Source: Conexibacter sp. S30A1
GTDB lineage: Bacteria > Actinomycetota > Thermoleophilia > Solirubrobacterales > Solirubrobacteraceae
Reading direction: 5' to 3'
NCBI RefSeq assembly: GCF_023330665.1
Contig: NZ_CP097127.1
Location: 2,542,001 to 2,606,000, forward strand
Length of the DNA: 64,000 bases
Shown here: in pieces, positions 44,704 to 56,154 of the stretch
Layout of the letters: every line of letters begins with the position of its first letter
Numbering within the stretch: position 1 is the first letter of the stretch
Translations under genes and position numbers: made by a program
Notes under the pieces: model-generated
What the model saw: only the letters and a program-made list of their open reading frames with translations
What the model was told of the DNA's origin: nothing
Database searches by the model: none

Positions 44704-45984
44704 GTGTCCATGAGCGAGACCCGCGACGAGCTACTGTTGCAACGCCTGTCGGAGCCGTTCGAGCGACTCGGAGAGGTGTCGCGGGGCCACCCGCTGCTCA
44801 CCGACCTCGTGCTCGCGCTGGGCACGGCGGTCACGAGCATGACCGAGCTGGCGATTCAGCATCGCCTGACGCCGGCGATGCTCGGCTTCTGTCTGGCGCT
44901 CTGCCTGCCGCTGTTGCTCTGTCACCGGGCGCCCCTGGTCGCCTATGGGGTCGTGGCCCTGGTCGCGCTGACGCAATGGCTTGTGTCAGAGCCTCAGCTC
45001 GCCGACGGGGCGGTGCTGATCGCCCTGTACTGGGTCTGCCTGGGGAGCGATCTCTACGCGATCGTCGGGGCGGTGGCGGCCACCGAGATCGGGGCGGCGA
45101 TGCTGGCGCTGCGCTGGGAGGCGCAGGAGTTCAAGTACTGGGTGGGTGTGACGGGGCTCACGGTTGCGGCGGCCGCGCTCGGTCTCGTGATCCGTCAGCG
45201 CCGCCAGTTGCTCGCCTCCCTCCAGGAGCGGGCGGCGCGGCTCGAGCGTGAACGCGACCAGCAGGCGGAGCTCGGGGCGGCGGCGGAGCGTGCCCGGATT
45301 GCGCGCGAGATGCATGACATCGTCTCGCACAACCTGACCGTGATGATCGCGCTGGCGGATGGTGCCCACTACGCGCTGGCGGACTCGTCCGCTGAAGCAG
45401 CCGGAGCGGTCCAGCGGATCTCCGCGACCGGCCGCCAGGCGCTCGGCGAGATGCGGCGCCTGCTCGGGGTCCTGCACGGCGAGCCGGAGCGCGGGCCGCT
45501 CGAGCCGCAGCCGACGCTCGAGCGTCTCGACGATCTCTGTGCCCGTGTCCGCGCGGCCGGGGTGCCGGTCAGCGTGCGCCTCGACGGAGACCCGCGCAAC
45601 CTTTCGCCTGGGGTGCAGCTGACCGTCTTTCGCGTTGCCCAGGAGGCGCTGACCAATACGCTCAAGCACGCCTCGCGGCCAACCACGGCGCAACTGGCGC
45701 TGCGCTGCGCGGAGGGCGAGGTGGAGCTTCTCGTCAGCAACACCGGTGGCGGCGACGGCTGGGTCGCGGACGCCGCGCCCCTGCCGGCGCCGCAGCGCAA
45801 CAGCGGCCGCGGCGTCCTGGGGATGCGCGAGCGCGCCAACGCCTATGGCGGCACCCTGGAGTGCGGGCCGGCGTCGGGTGGCGGCTGGCTGGTGCGCCTG
45901 TGTCTGGCAGCCGACGCGGCTACCGCCCAGCGTGACGGACATACACCGGCCTCGATGACCAGAGAACTGGAGCCGGCGAGATGA
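44704..45984 (+). CDS. NarL-type sensor histidine kinase
   Basis: 426-residue membrane histidine kinase. Four to six hydrophobic segments cover residues 25-165, with no large extracellular domain, then a coiled coil (QERAARLERERDQQAELGAA). HisKA_3 phosphoacceptor His204 is in REMHDIVSHNLTVM; the ATPase domain has VAQEALTNTLKHAS (N box) and GRGVLGMRERANAYGG (G boxes). The signal would be sensed in or at the membrane. GTG 44704 or ATG 44710 are both possible starts. The stop overlaps the response regulator by 4 bases. Confidence 0.93.
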   Translation: MSMSETRDELLLQRLSEPFERLGEVSRGHPLLTDLVLALGTAVTSMTELAIQHRLTPAMLGFCLALCLPLLLCHRAPLVAYGVVALVALTQWLVSEPQLADGAVLIALYWVCLGSDLYAIVGAVAATEIGAAMLALRWEAQEFKYWVGVTGLTVAAAALGLVIRQRRQLLASLQERAARLERERDQQAELGAAAERARIAREMHDIVSHNLTVMIALADGAHYALADSSAEAAGAVQRISATGRQALGEMRRLLGVLHGEPERGPLEPQPTLERLDDLCARVRAAGVPVSVRLDGDPRNLSPGVQLTVFRVAQEALTNTLKHASRPTTAQLALRCAEGEVELLVSNTGGGDGWVADAAPLPAPQRNSGRGVLGMRERANAYGGTLECGPASGGGWLVRLCLAADAATAQRDGHTPASMTRELEPAR

Positions 45985-46670
45985 GCATCTCGGTGCTTCT
46001 GGCCGACGACCAGGAGCTGATGCGTATGGCCTTCCGTATGGTGCTCGACAGCCAGCCTGACATGAAGGTGGTGGGCGAGGCACGCGATGGCAATGAAGCG
46101 GTGGCGCAGGTGCAGGCGCTCAGCCCCGACGTCGTGCTCATGGACGTGCGCATGCCCGACCTCGATGGCATCGAGGCCACACGCCAGATCGTCGACTCCG
46201 GCAGTGATGCGTGCGTGATCATCCTCACCACCTTCGACCTGGACGAGTACGTCTACGCCGCGCTGCGCGTGGGCGCAAGCGGCTTTCTGCTCAAGGACGC
46301 CCAACCCGCCGAGCTGCTGTCCGCCGTGCGCGTCGTTGCCAGCGGCGACGCGGTGGTGGCGCCCAGCGTCACGCGCCGCCTGCTCGACGCCTACGCCCAC
46401 CGCCTGGTGGCACCAGGCGAGGATCCCGACCGGCTGCTGCCAGCCGCGCAACGACAGCGTCTCGGGCTGCTCACCGCCAGGGAGCAGGAGGTGATGATGC
46501 TCGTCGCCCGCGGCCTTTCAAACGGCGAGATCGCCCAGACGCTGGTGCTGTCGGAGGCGACGATCAAGTCCCATGTGGGCCACATCCTGGCCAAGCTCGA
46601 GCTGCGCGACAGGGTGCAGATCGTCGTCTTCGCCTACGAGTACGGCCTCGTGGTACCGGCCCGGCGCTGA
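45981..46670 (+). CDS. LuxR/NarL-family response regulator
   Basis: 229-residue response regulator. Receiver domain with DD (LLADDQELMRM), phospho-acceptor Asp55 (LMDVRMPDLDGIE), Thr in ILTTFDLDEYV and Lys in GFLLKDAQ; the DNA-binding domain has LTAREQEVMMLVARGLSNGE and EATIKSHVGHILAKLELRDR. Partner of the preceding kinase. Its nearness to pca genes, and the absence of any PcaR/PcaQ/IclR gene here, make pca control a testable possibility. Confidence 0.94.
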   Translation: MSISVLLADDQELMRMAFRMVLDSQPDMKVVGEARDGNEAVAQVQALSPDVVLMDVRMPDLDGIEATRQIVDSGSDACVIILTTFDLDEYVYAALRVGASGFLLKDAQPAELLSAVRVVASGDAVVAPSVTRRLLDAYAHRLVAPGEDPDRLLPAAQRQRLGLLTAREQEVMMLVARGLSNGEIAQTLVLSEATIKSHVGHILAKLELRDRVQIVVFAYEYGLVVPARR

Positions 46671-46824
46671 GCGCCGCACCTGTCCTGGGCCGCGGCGCCT
46701 TCGCATAGGCGCAACCTAACGCTCACCTTTCACGAAGATCAGCCTGTCAAGCTGGCTTCAGGCTTCGGAGGGAGGCGTTATGCGGTTGTCGGGTGCAGTG
46801 CTGCTGGTTATCGCCGAGCGCGCC
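46671..46824. other. Convergent intergenic region with hairpins and an orphan ribosome-binding site
   Basis: 154 bases between the response regulator and the convergent lacI. GCGCCGC (46671-46677) / GCGGCGC (46692-46698) is a 7-bp stem directly after the regulator stop; AGCCTG / CAGGCT (46741-46746, 46759-46764) is a second. GGAGGGAGG then lies 5 bases before an ATG at 46780, which runs into antisense of lacI and is probably not a gene. Confidence 0.4.
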
Positions 46825-47862
46825 TCATGCGCGCGGCGGGGCTGTCGACTCGCGTACGACCAACCTCGTGGCCAGCTCCACGTGCAGCGCCTCGATCCGC
46901 TGGTTCTGCAGCAGCCTGACCAGCTGCGAGACCGCCATGCGCCCCATCTCCGCCAGCGGCTGGCGCACGGTCGTCAGCGGCGGGTGCATGATCGACGCCT
47001 CGTAGGTGTCATCGAAGCCAACCACCGAGATGTCCTCGGGTGCCCGCAGGCCATGCTGGCGGATCGCCTGCAGCGCGCCGATCGCCAGCATGTCGTTGAA
47101 GGCGAAGATCGCCGTCGGTGGTTCGTCCAGGGCCAACAGCTGCTGGGTTGCCAGGCGCCCGCCGTTGTCGCGGAAGTTGGAGTCGATCTGCAACTGCGGG
47201 TCGGGGGTGACGCCCGCCTCTGCGAGCGCGCCGCGGTAGCCGCGCAGCCGCTCCTCGGTGGCGATCCAGTTTTGCGGGCCGGTGATCGCCGCGATCCGCC
47301 GGTGGCCGAGGCCCAGCAGGTGCTCGGTCGCCTCGCGCGCGCCCGACAGGTGCGAGGCGGAAACCGTCGGCGCCCGCTCGTCGGGGGTCATGCGCGGGTC
47401 GATGATCACAAACGGGTAGCCCTGCTCCTGCAGCGCTGCCAGCTCCTCCTGGTCCTCCTCGGGCAGGATCAGGATCGCTCCGTCGGTTGTGCCGTGGCGC
47501 AGCCGCTGCAGCAGCGTGACCTCGCGGTCGTGCTCGTGCAGTGTCGGGCAGAGCACCATGGGGATTTCGTGCTCGTAGAAGGCCTCGCCGACGCCGGCCA
47601 GGATCTCGGAGAAGTAGGAGTGGTGGATCAGCGGCAGCGTGACGCCAACCAGGCCGCTGCGCATGCCCGTCAGCGGCGGCCGGGTCACCGAGTAGCCGTG
47701 CTCGGCGACGACGCGCAGCACGCGTTCGCGGACGGCATCCGAAACCTCCGGGCGGCCGTTGATCACGCGCGAGACGGTCGCCGGCGAAACGCGTGCCAGG
47801 GCCGCGATGTCCCGGATCGTCGGGCGTCCATGGCCGTTGCCGACTGTTGTGATGTCCGTCAC
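46825..47862 (-). CDS. LacI-family regulator of the beta-glucoside importer
   Basis: 345-residue LacI/GalR repressor. HTH at residues 13-60 (RPTIRDIAALARVSPATVSR, VINGRPEVSDAVRERVLRVV) and hinge region GYSVTRPPLTGMRSG. Effector domain SGLVGVTLPLIHHSYFSEIL, RRIAAITGPQNWIATEERLR, ISVVGFDDTYEASIMHPPLT. GTG start at 47862. Divergent from a permease operon and a GH1 beta-glucosidase, so the ligand may be cellobiose or another beta-glucoside, as with CelR/CebR. Two palindromes lie in the shared region. Confidence 0.93.
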   Translation of the reverse strand: MTDITTVGNGHGRPTIRDIAALARVSPATVSRVINGRPEVSDAVRERVLRVVAEHGYSVTRPPLTGMRSGLVGVTLPLIHHSYFSEILAGVGEAFYEHEIPMVLCPTLHEHDREVTLLQRLRHGTTDGAILILPEEDQEELAALQEQGYPFVIIDPRMTPDERAPTVSASHLSGAREATEHLLGLGHRRIAAITGPQNWIATEERLRGYRGALAEAGVTPDPQLQIDSNFRDNGGRLATQQLLALDEPPTAIFAFNDMLAIGALQAIRQHGLRAPEDISVVGFDDTYEASIMHPPLTTVRQPLAEMGRMAVSQLVRLLQNQRIEALHVELATRLVVRESTAPPRA

Positions 47863-47880
47863 GAGCCGTATTCAATCACA

Positions 47881-47938
47881 TCTGAAACAGTTTCAGAAAA
47901 CTTTTCGCTTGACATCTCAGAAACGTTTCAGCTAGCGT
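47881..47938 (+). promoter_or_regulatory. Divergent promoter with two LacI operators
   Basis: Operator 1: CTGAAACAGTTTCAG (47882-47896), a perfect palindrome about the central A (17 bp with flanking T/A), 20 bases before the lacI GTG. Operator 2: CAGAAACGTTTCAG (47918-47931) with a perfect 10-bp core. Operator 2 lies between a consensus -35 TTGACA (47909-47914) and TAGCGT (47933-47938, spacer 18). Repressor would block both the importer operon and lacI. Confidence 0.75.
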
Positions 47939-47962
47939 TGCAGCCAGAGAGGTGGAGAGGCA

Positions 47963-48946
47963 CTGACTTTCATCGCTAGACGACTGGCCTTCTATGCCGT
48001 GGCCGTGTGGGCCGCGGTGTCGATCAATTTCATGATCCCGCGGCTGATGCCCGGTAACGCGATCGACTCCGTGCTCGGCAGGTTCCAGAACCTCACGCCC
48101 GGCGTTGTCAAATCGCTCGAGGTTGAGTTCGGCTTCCACCCCAAGGGCTCGATCTTCAGCCAGTACATCCAGTACTGGAACGACGTCATCCACTTCAACC
48201 TCGGCGTCTCAACCAGCCAGTACCCGACCCACGTCTCGACGATCATCGGCCAGACGCTGCCCTGGACACTGGCGCTGGTGGGCGTTGCGACAGTGCTCAG
48301 CTTCACGATCGGCACGCTGCTCGGCATCGTCGCCGGGTGGCGGCGTGGCGGCTGGCTTGATCGCGTCATGCCCGGGCTCACCGTGTTGCAGGCGATGCCG
48401 TACTTCTTCCTGGCGCTGCTGGTCATCTACCTGTTCGCGATCAAGCTCAACTGGCTGCCCTACGGCCAGGGCTACCAGCTCGGCCTGACCGAGGGCTTCA
48501 ACTGGCCGTTCATCTCGAGCGCCGTCACCCACTCGATCCTGCCCGCGATCACGATCATCGCCACCACGATCGGCGGTTGGATGCTGCAGATGCGCAACGT
48601 CATGCTGACAACGATCTCCGAGGACTACGTCCTCGTCGCGCAGGCCAAGGGGCTCTCGACGCGTCGCGTGATGTTCACCTACAGCGCGCGCAACGCGATC
48701 CTCCCCAACATCGCCGGCTTCGCGCTGGCGCTGGGGTTCGTTGTCGCGGGCGCCCTCGTGATGGAGATCGTCTTCTCCTACCCCGGCATCGGCCTGACGC
48801 TCTACAACGCCGTCACCTCCAACGACTATCCGCTCACCCAGGGGATCTTCCTGGTGATCTCGCTGGCCGTCCTGACCGCGTCACTGCTCGCGGATGTCGT
48901 CTACGCAATCGCCGACCCCCGCGCCCGCTCACGGAGCGCCTTCTGA
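47963..48946 (+). CDS. Opp/Dpp-type ABC transporter permease 1 (probable CTG start)
   Basis: 327-residue DppB/OppB-type permease. The family N-terminus FIARRLAFYAVAVWAAVS lies upstream of the first ATG/GTG, and the only start codon that keeps it is CTG 47963, behind AGAGAGGTGGAGAGG. GTG 47999 would remove half of the first helix. The binding-protein-dependent loop is VLVAQAKGLSTRRVMFTYSARN; IVFSYPGIGLTLYNAVTSNDYP is typical of the family. About six helices. One base overlap with permease 2. Confidence 0.88.
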   Translation: MTFIARRLAFYAVAVWAAVSINFMIPRLMPGNAIDSVLGRFQNLTPGVVKSLEVEFGFHPKGSIFSQYIQYWNDVIHFNLGVSTSQYPTHVSTIIGQTLPWTLALVGVATVLSFTIGTLLGIVAGWRRGGWLDRVMPGLTVLQAMPYFFLALLVIYLFAIKLNWLPYGQGYQLGLTEGFNWPFISSAVTHSILPAITIIATTIGGWMLQMRNVMLTTISEDYVLVAQAKGLSTRRVMFTYSARNAILPNIAGFALALGFVVAGALVMEIVFSYPGIGLTLYNAVTSNDYPLTQGIFLVISLAVLTASLLADVVYAIADPRARSRSAF

Positions 48947-49940
48947 TGAGCACCGCGACGCTCACCCCGAGCCCCACCCGCGCCGCGACGATCGGCGGCT
49001 GGCCGCTGGCGTTCCTGCGCGGCGTGCTGGCGACCTGGCGGCGCCTGCCGCTGAAGGCCAAGATCGGCATTACGATCCTCGTTCTCTTCATCCTGGTGGC
49101 GATCTTCGGCCCGGCGCTGGCACCGTATAACCCCAACACGACCACCACGCAGTCTGTGCCCGAGGCGCCGAACATCCATCATCTGTTCGGCACCGACTCG
49201 AGCGGTGGCGACATCCTCTCCCAGATGCTCACGGGGACACGTTCGACCGTGATCGTCGGGCTGGTCACCGGAGTGGTGGCCACCATCCTGTCGGTGCTGG
49301 TGGGGATCGCCGCCGGCTATCTCGGAGGCTACGCGGATGAGGGGCTCTCGCTGTTCTCAAACATCGTCCTGGTGTTGCCGGTGCTGCCGCTCTTGATCGT
49401 CATCCTCGCCTACGAGCCGCACTCCGGCTCGACCGTGACGATCGCTTTGCTGAGTGCGCTCGGCTGGCCCTGGGGGGCGCGCGTGATCCGTGCCCAGACG
49501 ATGTCGCTACGCAACCGCGACTTCGTGCTCGCTGCCCGCGAGGTGGGCGAGCCAGCCTGGCGGATCATCGTCTTTGAGCTGATGCCCAACCAGATCGGGC
49601 TGATCGCCGCGAGCTTCGTCGGGACCGTCCTGTACGCGATCCTGACCTCGGTGGCGCTCGCCTTCCTCGGGCTCACCAACCTCTCCGTTTGGAGCCTCGG
49701 TGTGATTCTCTACTGGGCGCAGAGCGGCAGCGCGGTCGAGCTCGGCGCCTGGTGGTGGTACGTGTTCCCCGGGATGGCCGTGGCCTTCCTCGGGATGAGT
49801 CTCGTGCTGATCAACTTCGGCTTGGACGAGCTCTCAAACCCGCGTCTGCGCGCCTCGCGGAGCATGCGCAAGCTCGGGCGTCGCAACTGGCGTCCGGCCG
49901 ACCCGACACCGGTGATCCTCGATTACGCGGAGCTGAACCG

Positions 49941-49944
<4 letters not shown>
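48946..49944 (+). CDS. Opp/Dpp-type ABC transporter permease 2
   Basis: 332-residue DppC/OppC-type permease: N-terminal helix after a 40-residue cytoplasmic stretch, the [20 protein letters not shown] motif of the C subunits, the coupling loop [20 protein letters not shown] and [23 protein letters not shown] 48946 overlaps the permease 1 stop. A 40-residue basic C-terminal tail precedes the ATPase gene. Overlaps the ATPase by 4 bases. Confidence 0.92.
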
Positions 49945-51941
<1,997 letters not shown>

Positions 51942-51953
51942 ACGAGGAGATAT

Positions 51954-51992
51954 GGGTTGGCGCCCTCGCCGGGAGCGAGGACGCCCAAACCC
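51954..51992 (+). terminator. Intercistronic hairpin before the binding-protein gene
   Basis: Arms at 51954-51969 and 51975-51992 pair over about 15 bp, with the inner CCTCGC / GCGAGG stem perfect and a CGGGA loop; one mismatch and two single-base bulges. No T tract. It lies 96 bases before the binding-protein start and may lower read-through or protect a processed downstream mRNA. Confidence 0.5.
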
Positions 51993-52087
51993 TGCCAGTG
52001 CAGTAACCCGCGCCGGTCCACAGACCTGTGGCGCGGATGCAGTTGACCAGCAACTAACTATGTATCAAAGGAGGGGGTGCTCGCTTC

Positions 52088-53788
52088 ATGAAGCGAATCC
52101 TCAACAAACGTTCCGTACAGGCGGCCGTTGCGACGGGAGCCATCGTCGTCGGTGGCTCTGCGGGGGCGATCTTCGCCACCGCCGGCTCGGCGACCGCAGC
52201 CGTTCACGCCAAGGCAGCCAGCAGCTCGGTGCTCACGGTGGAGTCAAGCCCGGTCGGTCAGGCCAACGGCTTCAACCCGTTCGTCCCGACCTCGGCCTCG
52301 TCGATCGTCGGCGCCACGTCGCTGATCTACGAGCCGCTGTTCCAGGCCGACATCCTCAAGCCGGGCAAGTACTACCCGTTCCTGGCCACGAGCTACAAGT
52401 GGGGCGCGGGCGGCAGGTCGATCACGTTCACGATCCGCAGGGGCGTGAAGTGGTCAAACGGCACGGCGTTCACGCCGGCCGACGTCGCGTTCACGTACAA
52501 CCTGATCAAGCACAACCCCGCCATCAACGGCAGCGGCCTCACGATCTCGGGCGTCTCGATGCGCGGTGACACCGTCACCCTGCACTTCCCAACGCCCCAG
52601 TACGCGAACTTCCAGAACATCGCAGGCGATGTCTACATCGTCCCGCAGTCGATCTGGCAGAGCGCCGGCAATCCGTCGACCTACGCCGACACAAGCCCGG
52701 TCGGCACCGGCCCGTACACGGTGTCGAGCGTCGGCGCCAGCGGCGTCGTCATGACCGCCAACCCCAAGTACTGGGGCGGCCCCTTCGGTGGCCACGGTGC
52801 TCCGGCGGTGAAGACCGTCGAGTTCCCGACGCTGTCGAGCAACACCTCGGCGCTCGCGGCGCTTGACACCGGCCAGGTCGATTGGGCCGGCAACTTCATC
52901 GCCGACCCCAAGCAGGCGTTCGCGGGCAAGCCGCTGACGTTCTGGTCTCCGCCGCTGAACACCAATTCGCTCGAGCCGAACCTGCACGAATGGCCGACCA
53001 ACCAGCTGGCCGTCCGTCAGGCGATCAGCCTGGCGATCAACCGCAAGGCGATCGCCTCACAGGGCGAGTCCGGCACCGAGCCGATCGCGACCAACTCAAG
53101 CGGTCTGACGCTGCCGGTGTTCAACCAGTTCCTGGCGCCGAGCGTCAAGGGCGCGGCCTACCACATCAGCCCCAAGGCCAACGCGAGGGCGGCTGAGAAG
53201 GTGCTGGAGAAGGCCGGTTACAAGAAGGTCGGCAAGTGGTTTGCGCTGCACGGCAAGATCGTGAAGCTGTCGGTCACCGACCCGACCGCCTACAGCGATT
53301 ACGCGCACGACGACCAGATCGTCGCCGCTGACCTGAGGGCCGCTGGCATAGACGCCACCGCCGTCGGGCTGGCTGTGAACACCTGGAACAGCGACATGGC
53401 AACCGGCAACTTCCAGTTGACCATGCACTGGTCCAACACCAGCGTCGCGCCGTATCAGCTGTACGACGGCTGGCTGAACAGCACGCTGGCCACCAAGTCA
53501 AACCGCGCAGGTAACTACGAGGGCCTGCACAACGCCGCGATTGACCGCGATCTGAAGAAGCTCGCGTCGGCCGGGACGATCACCGCGCAGCGCAATGCCC
53601 TGGCCCCGATTGAGCAGTTCGTGGCCAAGAACCTGCCGGTCATCCCGACCGTCTACGGCGTGTCGTGGGGCGAGTACAACACCAGTGCGTTCACCGGCTG
53701 GCCGACCCCGTCAAACGAGTACGAGTCGGCGCAGCCTGCGACCCCGACCAACGAGGTTGTCGTTCTGCACCTGCGGCCCAAGAGCTGA
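52088..53788 (+). CDS. Family-5 extracellular solute-binding protein
   Basis: 566-residue SBP_bac_5 protein, the receptor for the Opp/Dpp-type importer. Signal peptide residues 1-about 38 (basic start, hydrophobic core, ATAGSATA) with no lipobox Cys, so it is probably released or held by other means. Mature part: LIYEPLFQADILKPGKYYPF, FTIRRGVKWSNGTAFTPADV and VRQAISLAINRKAIASQGES are family motifs. Next to a GH1 beta-glucosidase, a cello-oligosaccharide or beta-glucoside is the likely ligand, not a peptide. AAAGGAGGGGG lies 10-12 bases before the ATG. Confidence 0.88.
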   Translation: MKRILNKRSVQAAVATGAIVVGGSAGAIFATAGSATAAVHAKAASSSVLTVESSPVGQANGFNPFVPTSASSIVGATSLIYEPLFQADILKPGKYYPFLATSYKWGAGGRSITFTIRRGVKWSNGTAFTPADVAFTYNLIKHNPAINGSGLTISGVSMRGDTVTLHFPTPQYANFQNIAGDVYIVPQSIWQSAGNPSTYADTSPVGTGPYTVSSVGASGVVMTANPKYWGGPFGGHGAPAVKTVEFPTLSSNTSALAALDTGQVDWAGNFIADPKQAFAGKPLTFWSPPLNTNSLEPNLHEWPTNQLAVRQAISLAINRKAIASQGESGTEPIATNSSGLTLPVFNQFLAPSVKGAAYHISPKANARAAEKVLEKAGYKKVGKWFALHGKIVKLSVTDPTAYSDYAHDDQIVAADLRAAGIDATAVGLAVNTWNSDMATGNFQLTMHWSNTSVAPYQLYDGWLNSTLATKSNRAGNYEGLHNAAIDRDLKKLASAGTITAQRNALAPIEQFVAKNLPVIPTVYGVSWGEYNTSAFTGWPTPSNEYESAQPATPTNEVVVLHLRPKS

Positions 53789-53819
53789 AGCCGAGCTTCG
53801 AGCTCTCAGGTCACACGGG

Positions 53820-53854
53820 GATCCCGGCGCCCGCCACGTGCGGGCGCCGGGATC
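53820..53854 (+). terminator. Strong hairpin after the binding-protein gene
   Basis: Perfect 15-bp stem, GATCCCGGCGCCCGC (53820-53834) and GCGGGCGCCGGGATC (53840-53854), with a CACGT loop, followed by a pyrimidine-rich GTCTTCTCTTCCCTC. It may end most transcripts before the beta-glucosidase gene. Confidence 0.75.
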
Positions 53855-53908
53855 GCCCCGGTCTTCTCTTCCCTCATCCACAACACTAGGTCTTAGGAGC
53901 AGCTGCAG

Positions 53909-55393
<1,485 letters not shown>

Positions 55394-55439
55394 ACGGCCG
55401 CTGTGGCGGTGCGGTCCTCCTCTCTCTCCGCACCGATCG

Positions 55440-55473
55440 CCGGCACGGCGGACCTGCGGGTCCGCCGTGCCGG
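55440..55473 (+). terminator. Strong hairpin after the GH1 gene
   Basis: Perfect 15-bp stem CCGGCACGGCGGACC (55440-55454) and GGTCCGCCGTGCCGG (55459-55473) with a TGCG loop, followed by TCAAAATCT. A smaller palindrome GCGGCCGTT / AACGGCCGC (55382-55401) spans the GH1 stop codon. Confidence 0.75.
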
Positions 55474-55521
55474 TCAAAATCTGCCGAAATCCTTAGCCGG
55501 ATCGGCCGCCGGGACGCAATA

Positions 55522-56151
55522 ATGTCCAGCATGGGTGCGCAGCCGACGGATCCCTACGCCGTGCTGGGGGTTTCACCTGGTGTCTCTGACGTGGAGCTGC
55601 GACGTGCCTACCGGGAGCTCGTCAAGCGCCACCACCCCGATCACAATGGCGGCTCCGCCGGTTCGGCGGCCCTGTTCGCGCGTATCCAGACCGCCTACTC
55701 GACGATCGTCGAGCGCCGCCGGGTCGAAGGCCTGCCGATGCCTGGGGCGCAGTCGACGCCGGCCAGCCGGCCCGCTGCGGCGCGACCGCCGCGGCCGCGC
55801 GCATACAGCGGCTCCCCGGATGAGAGCCTCGAGCAGCGGATCGCACGCCTGGAACGCGAGCTCGCGGCCAAGCGCCTGGCCCAGCGCCAGCAGGCCGAGG
55901 CACAGGCGAAGTTCGCGCAGGCGCAGTTCGCCCGCGCGGCGGCTGCGCGCGCTGCCGCCCGCACAGCCGCACAGCCCGACCCTCAGGCGCGCCATCCGAC
56001 GCAGGAGGAGCTCGGCATCTACACGACCGACGACAGCTTCACCAAGATCATCGACGACGCCACCCAGCAGGTGGGCGAGCACCTGCGTCAGTCCGACCCC
56101 AAGAAGCAGTTCACGCGCCGGCTCGCTGACCTCTTCGGCCGCGACCGCTGA
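55522..56151 (+). CDS. J-domain (DnaJ-like) protein
   Basis: 209-residue protein with an N-terminal J-domain: DPYAVLGVSPGVSDVELRRA, the HPD motif in KRHHPDHNGG and ARIQTAYSTIVERRR. A Pro/Ala linker leads to a coiled coil (ESLEQRIARLERELAAKRLA and Ala/Gln-rich helix, about 100-155), then a conserved-looking C-terminal part ending TRRLADLFGRDR. No zinc-finger or C-terminal DnaJ domain, so a specialised Hsp70 partner. TAATGT 5 bases before a second ATG (55531) would fit a leaderless start there. Convergent with MFS, 3 bases apart. Confidence 0.85.
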   Translation: MSSMGAQPTDPYAVLGVSPGVSDVELRRAYRELVKRHHPDHNGGSAGSAALFARIQTAYSTIVERRRVEGLPMPGAQSTPASRPAAARPPRPRAYSGSPDESLEQRIARLERELAAKRLAQRQQAEAQAKFAQAQFARAAAARAAARTAAQPDPQARHPTQEELGIYTTDDSFTKIIDDATQQVGEHLRQSDPKKQFTRRLADLFGRDR

Positions 56152-56154
56152 GCT

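Noticed and set aside
46780..47979. 399-codon open frame on the plus strand across lacI
   Set aside because: It is antisense to a well-supported LacI gene, with composition typical of GC-rich shadow frames and no recognisable domain.
52088..53788. Oligopeptide receptor OppA
   Set aside because: The family covers peptides and oligosaccharides; the GH1 gene and LacI regulator favour a sugar. No peptidase is nearby.
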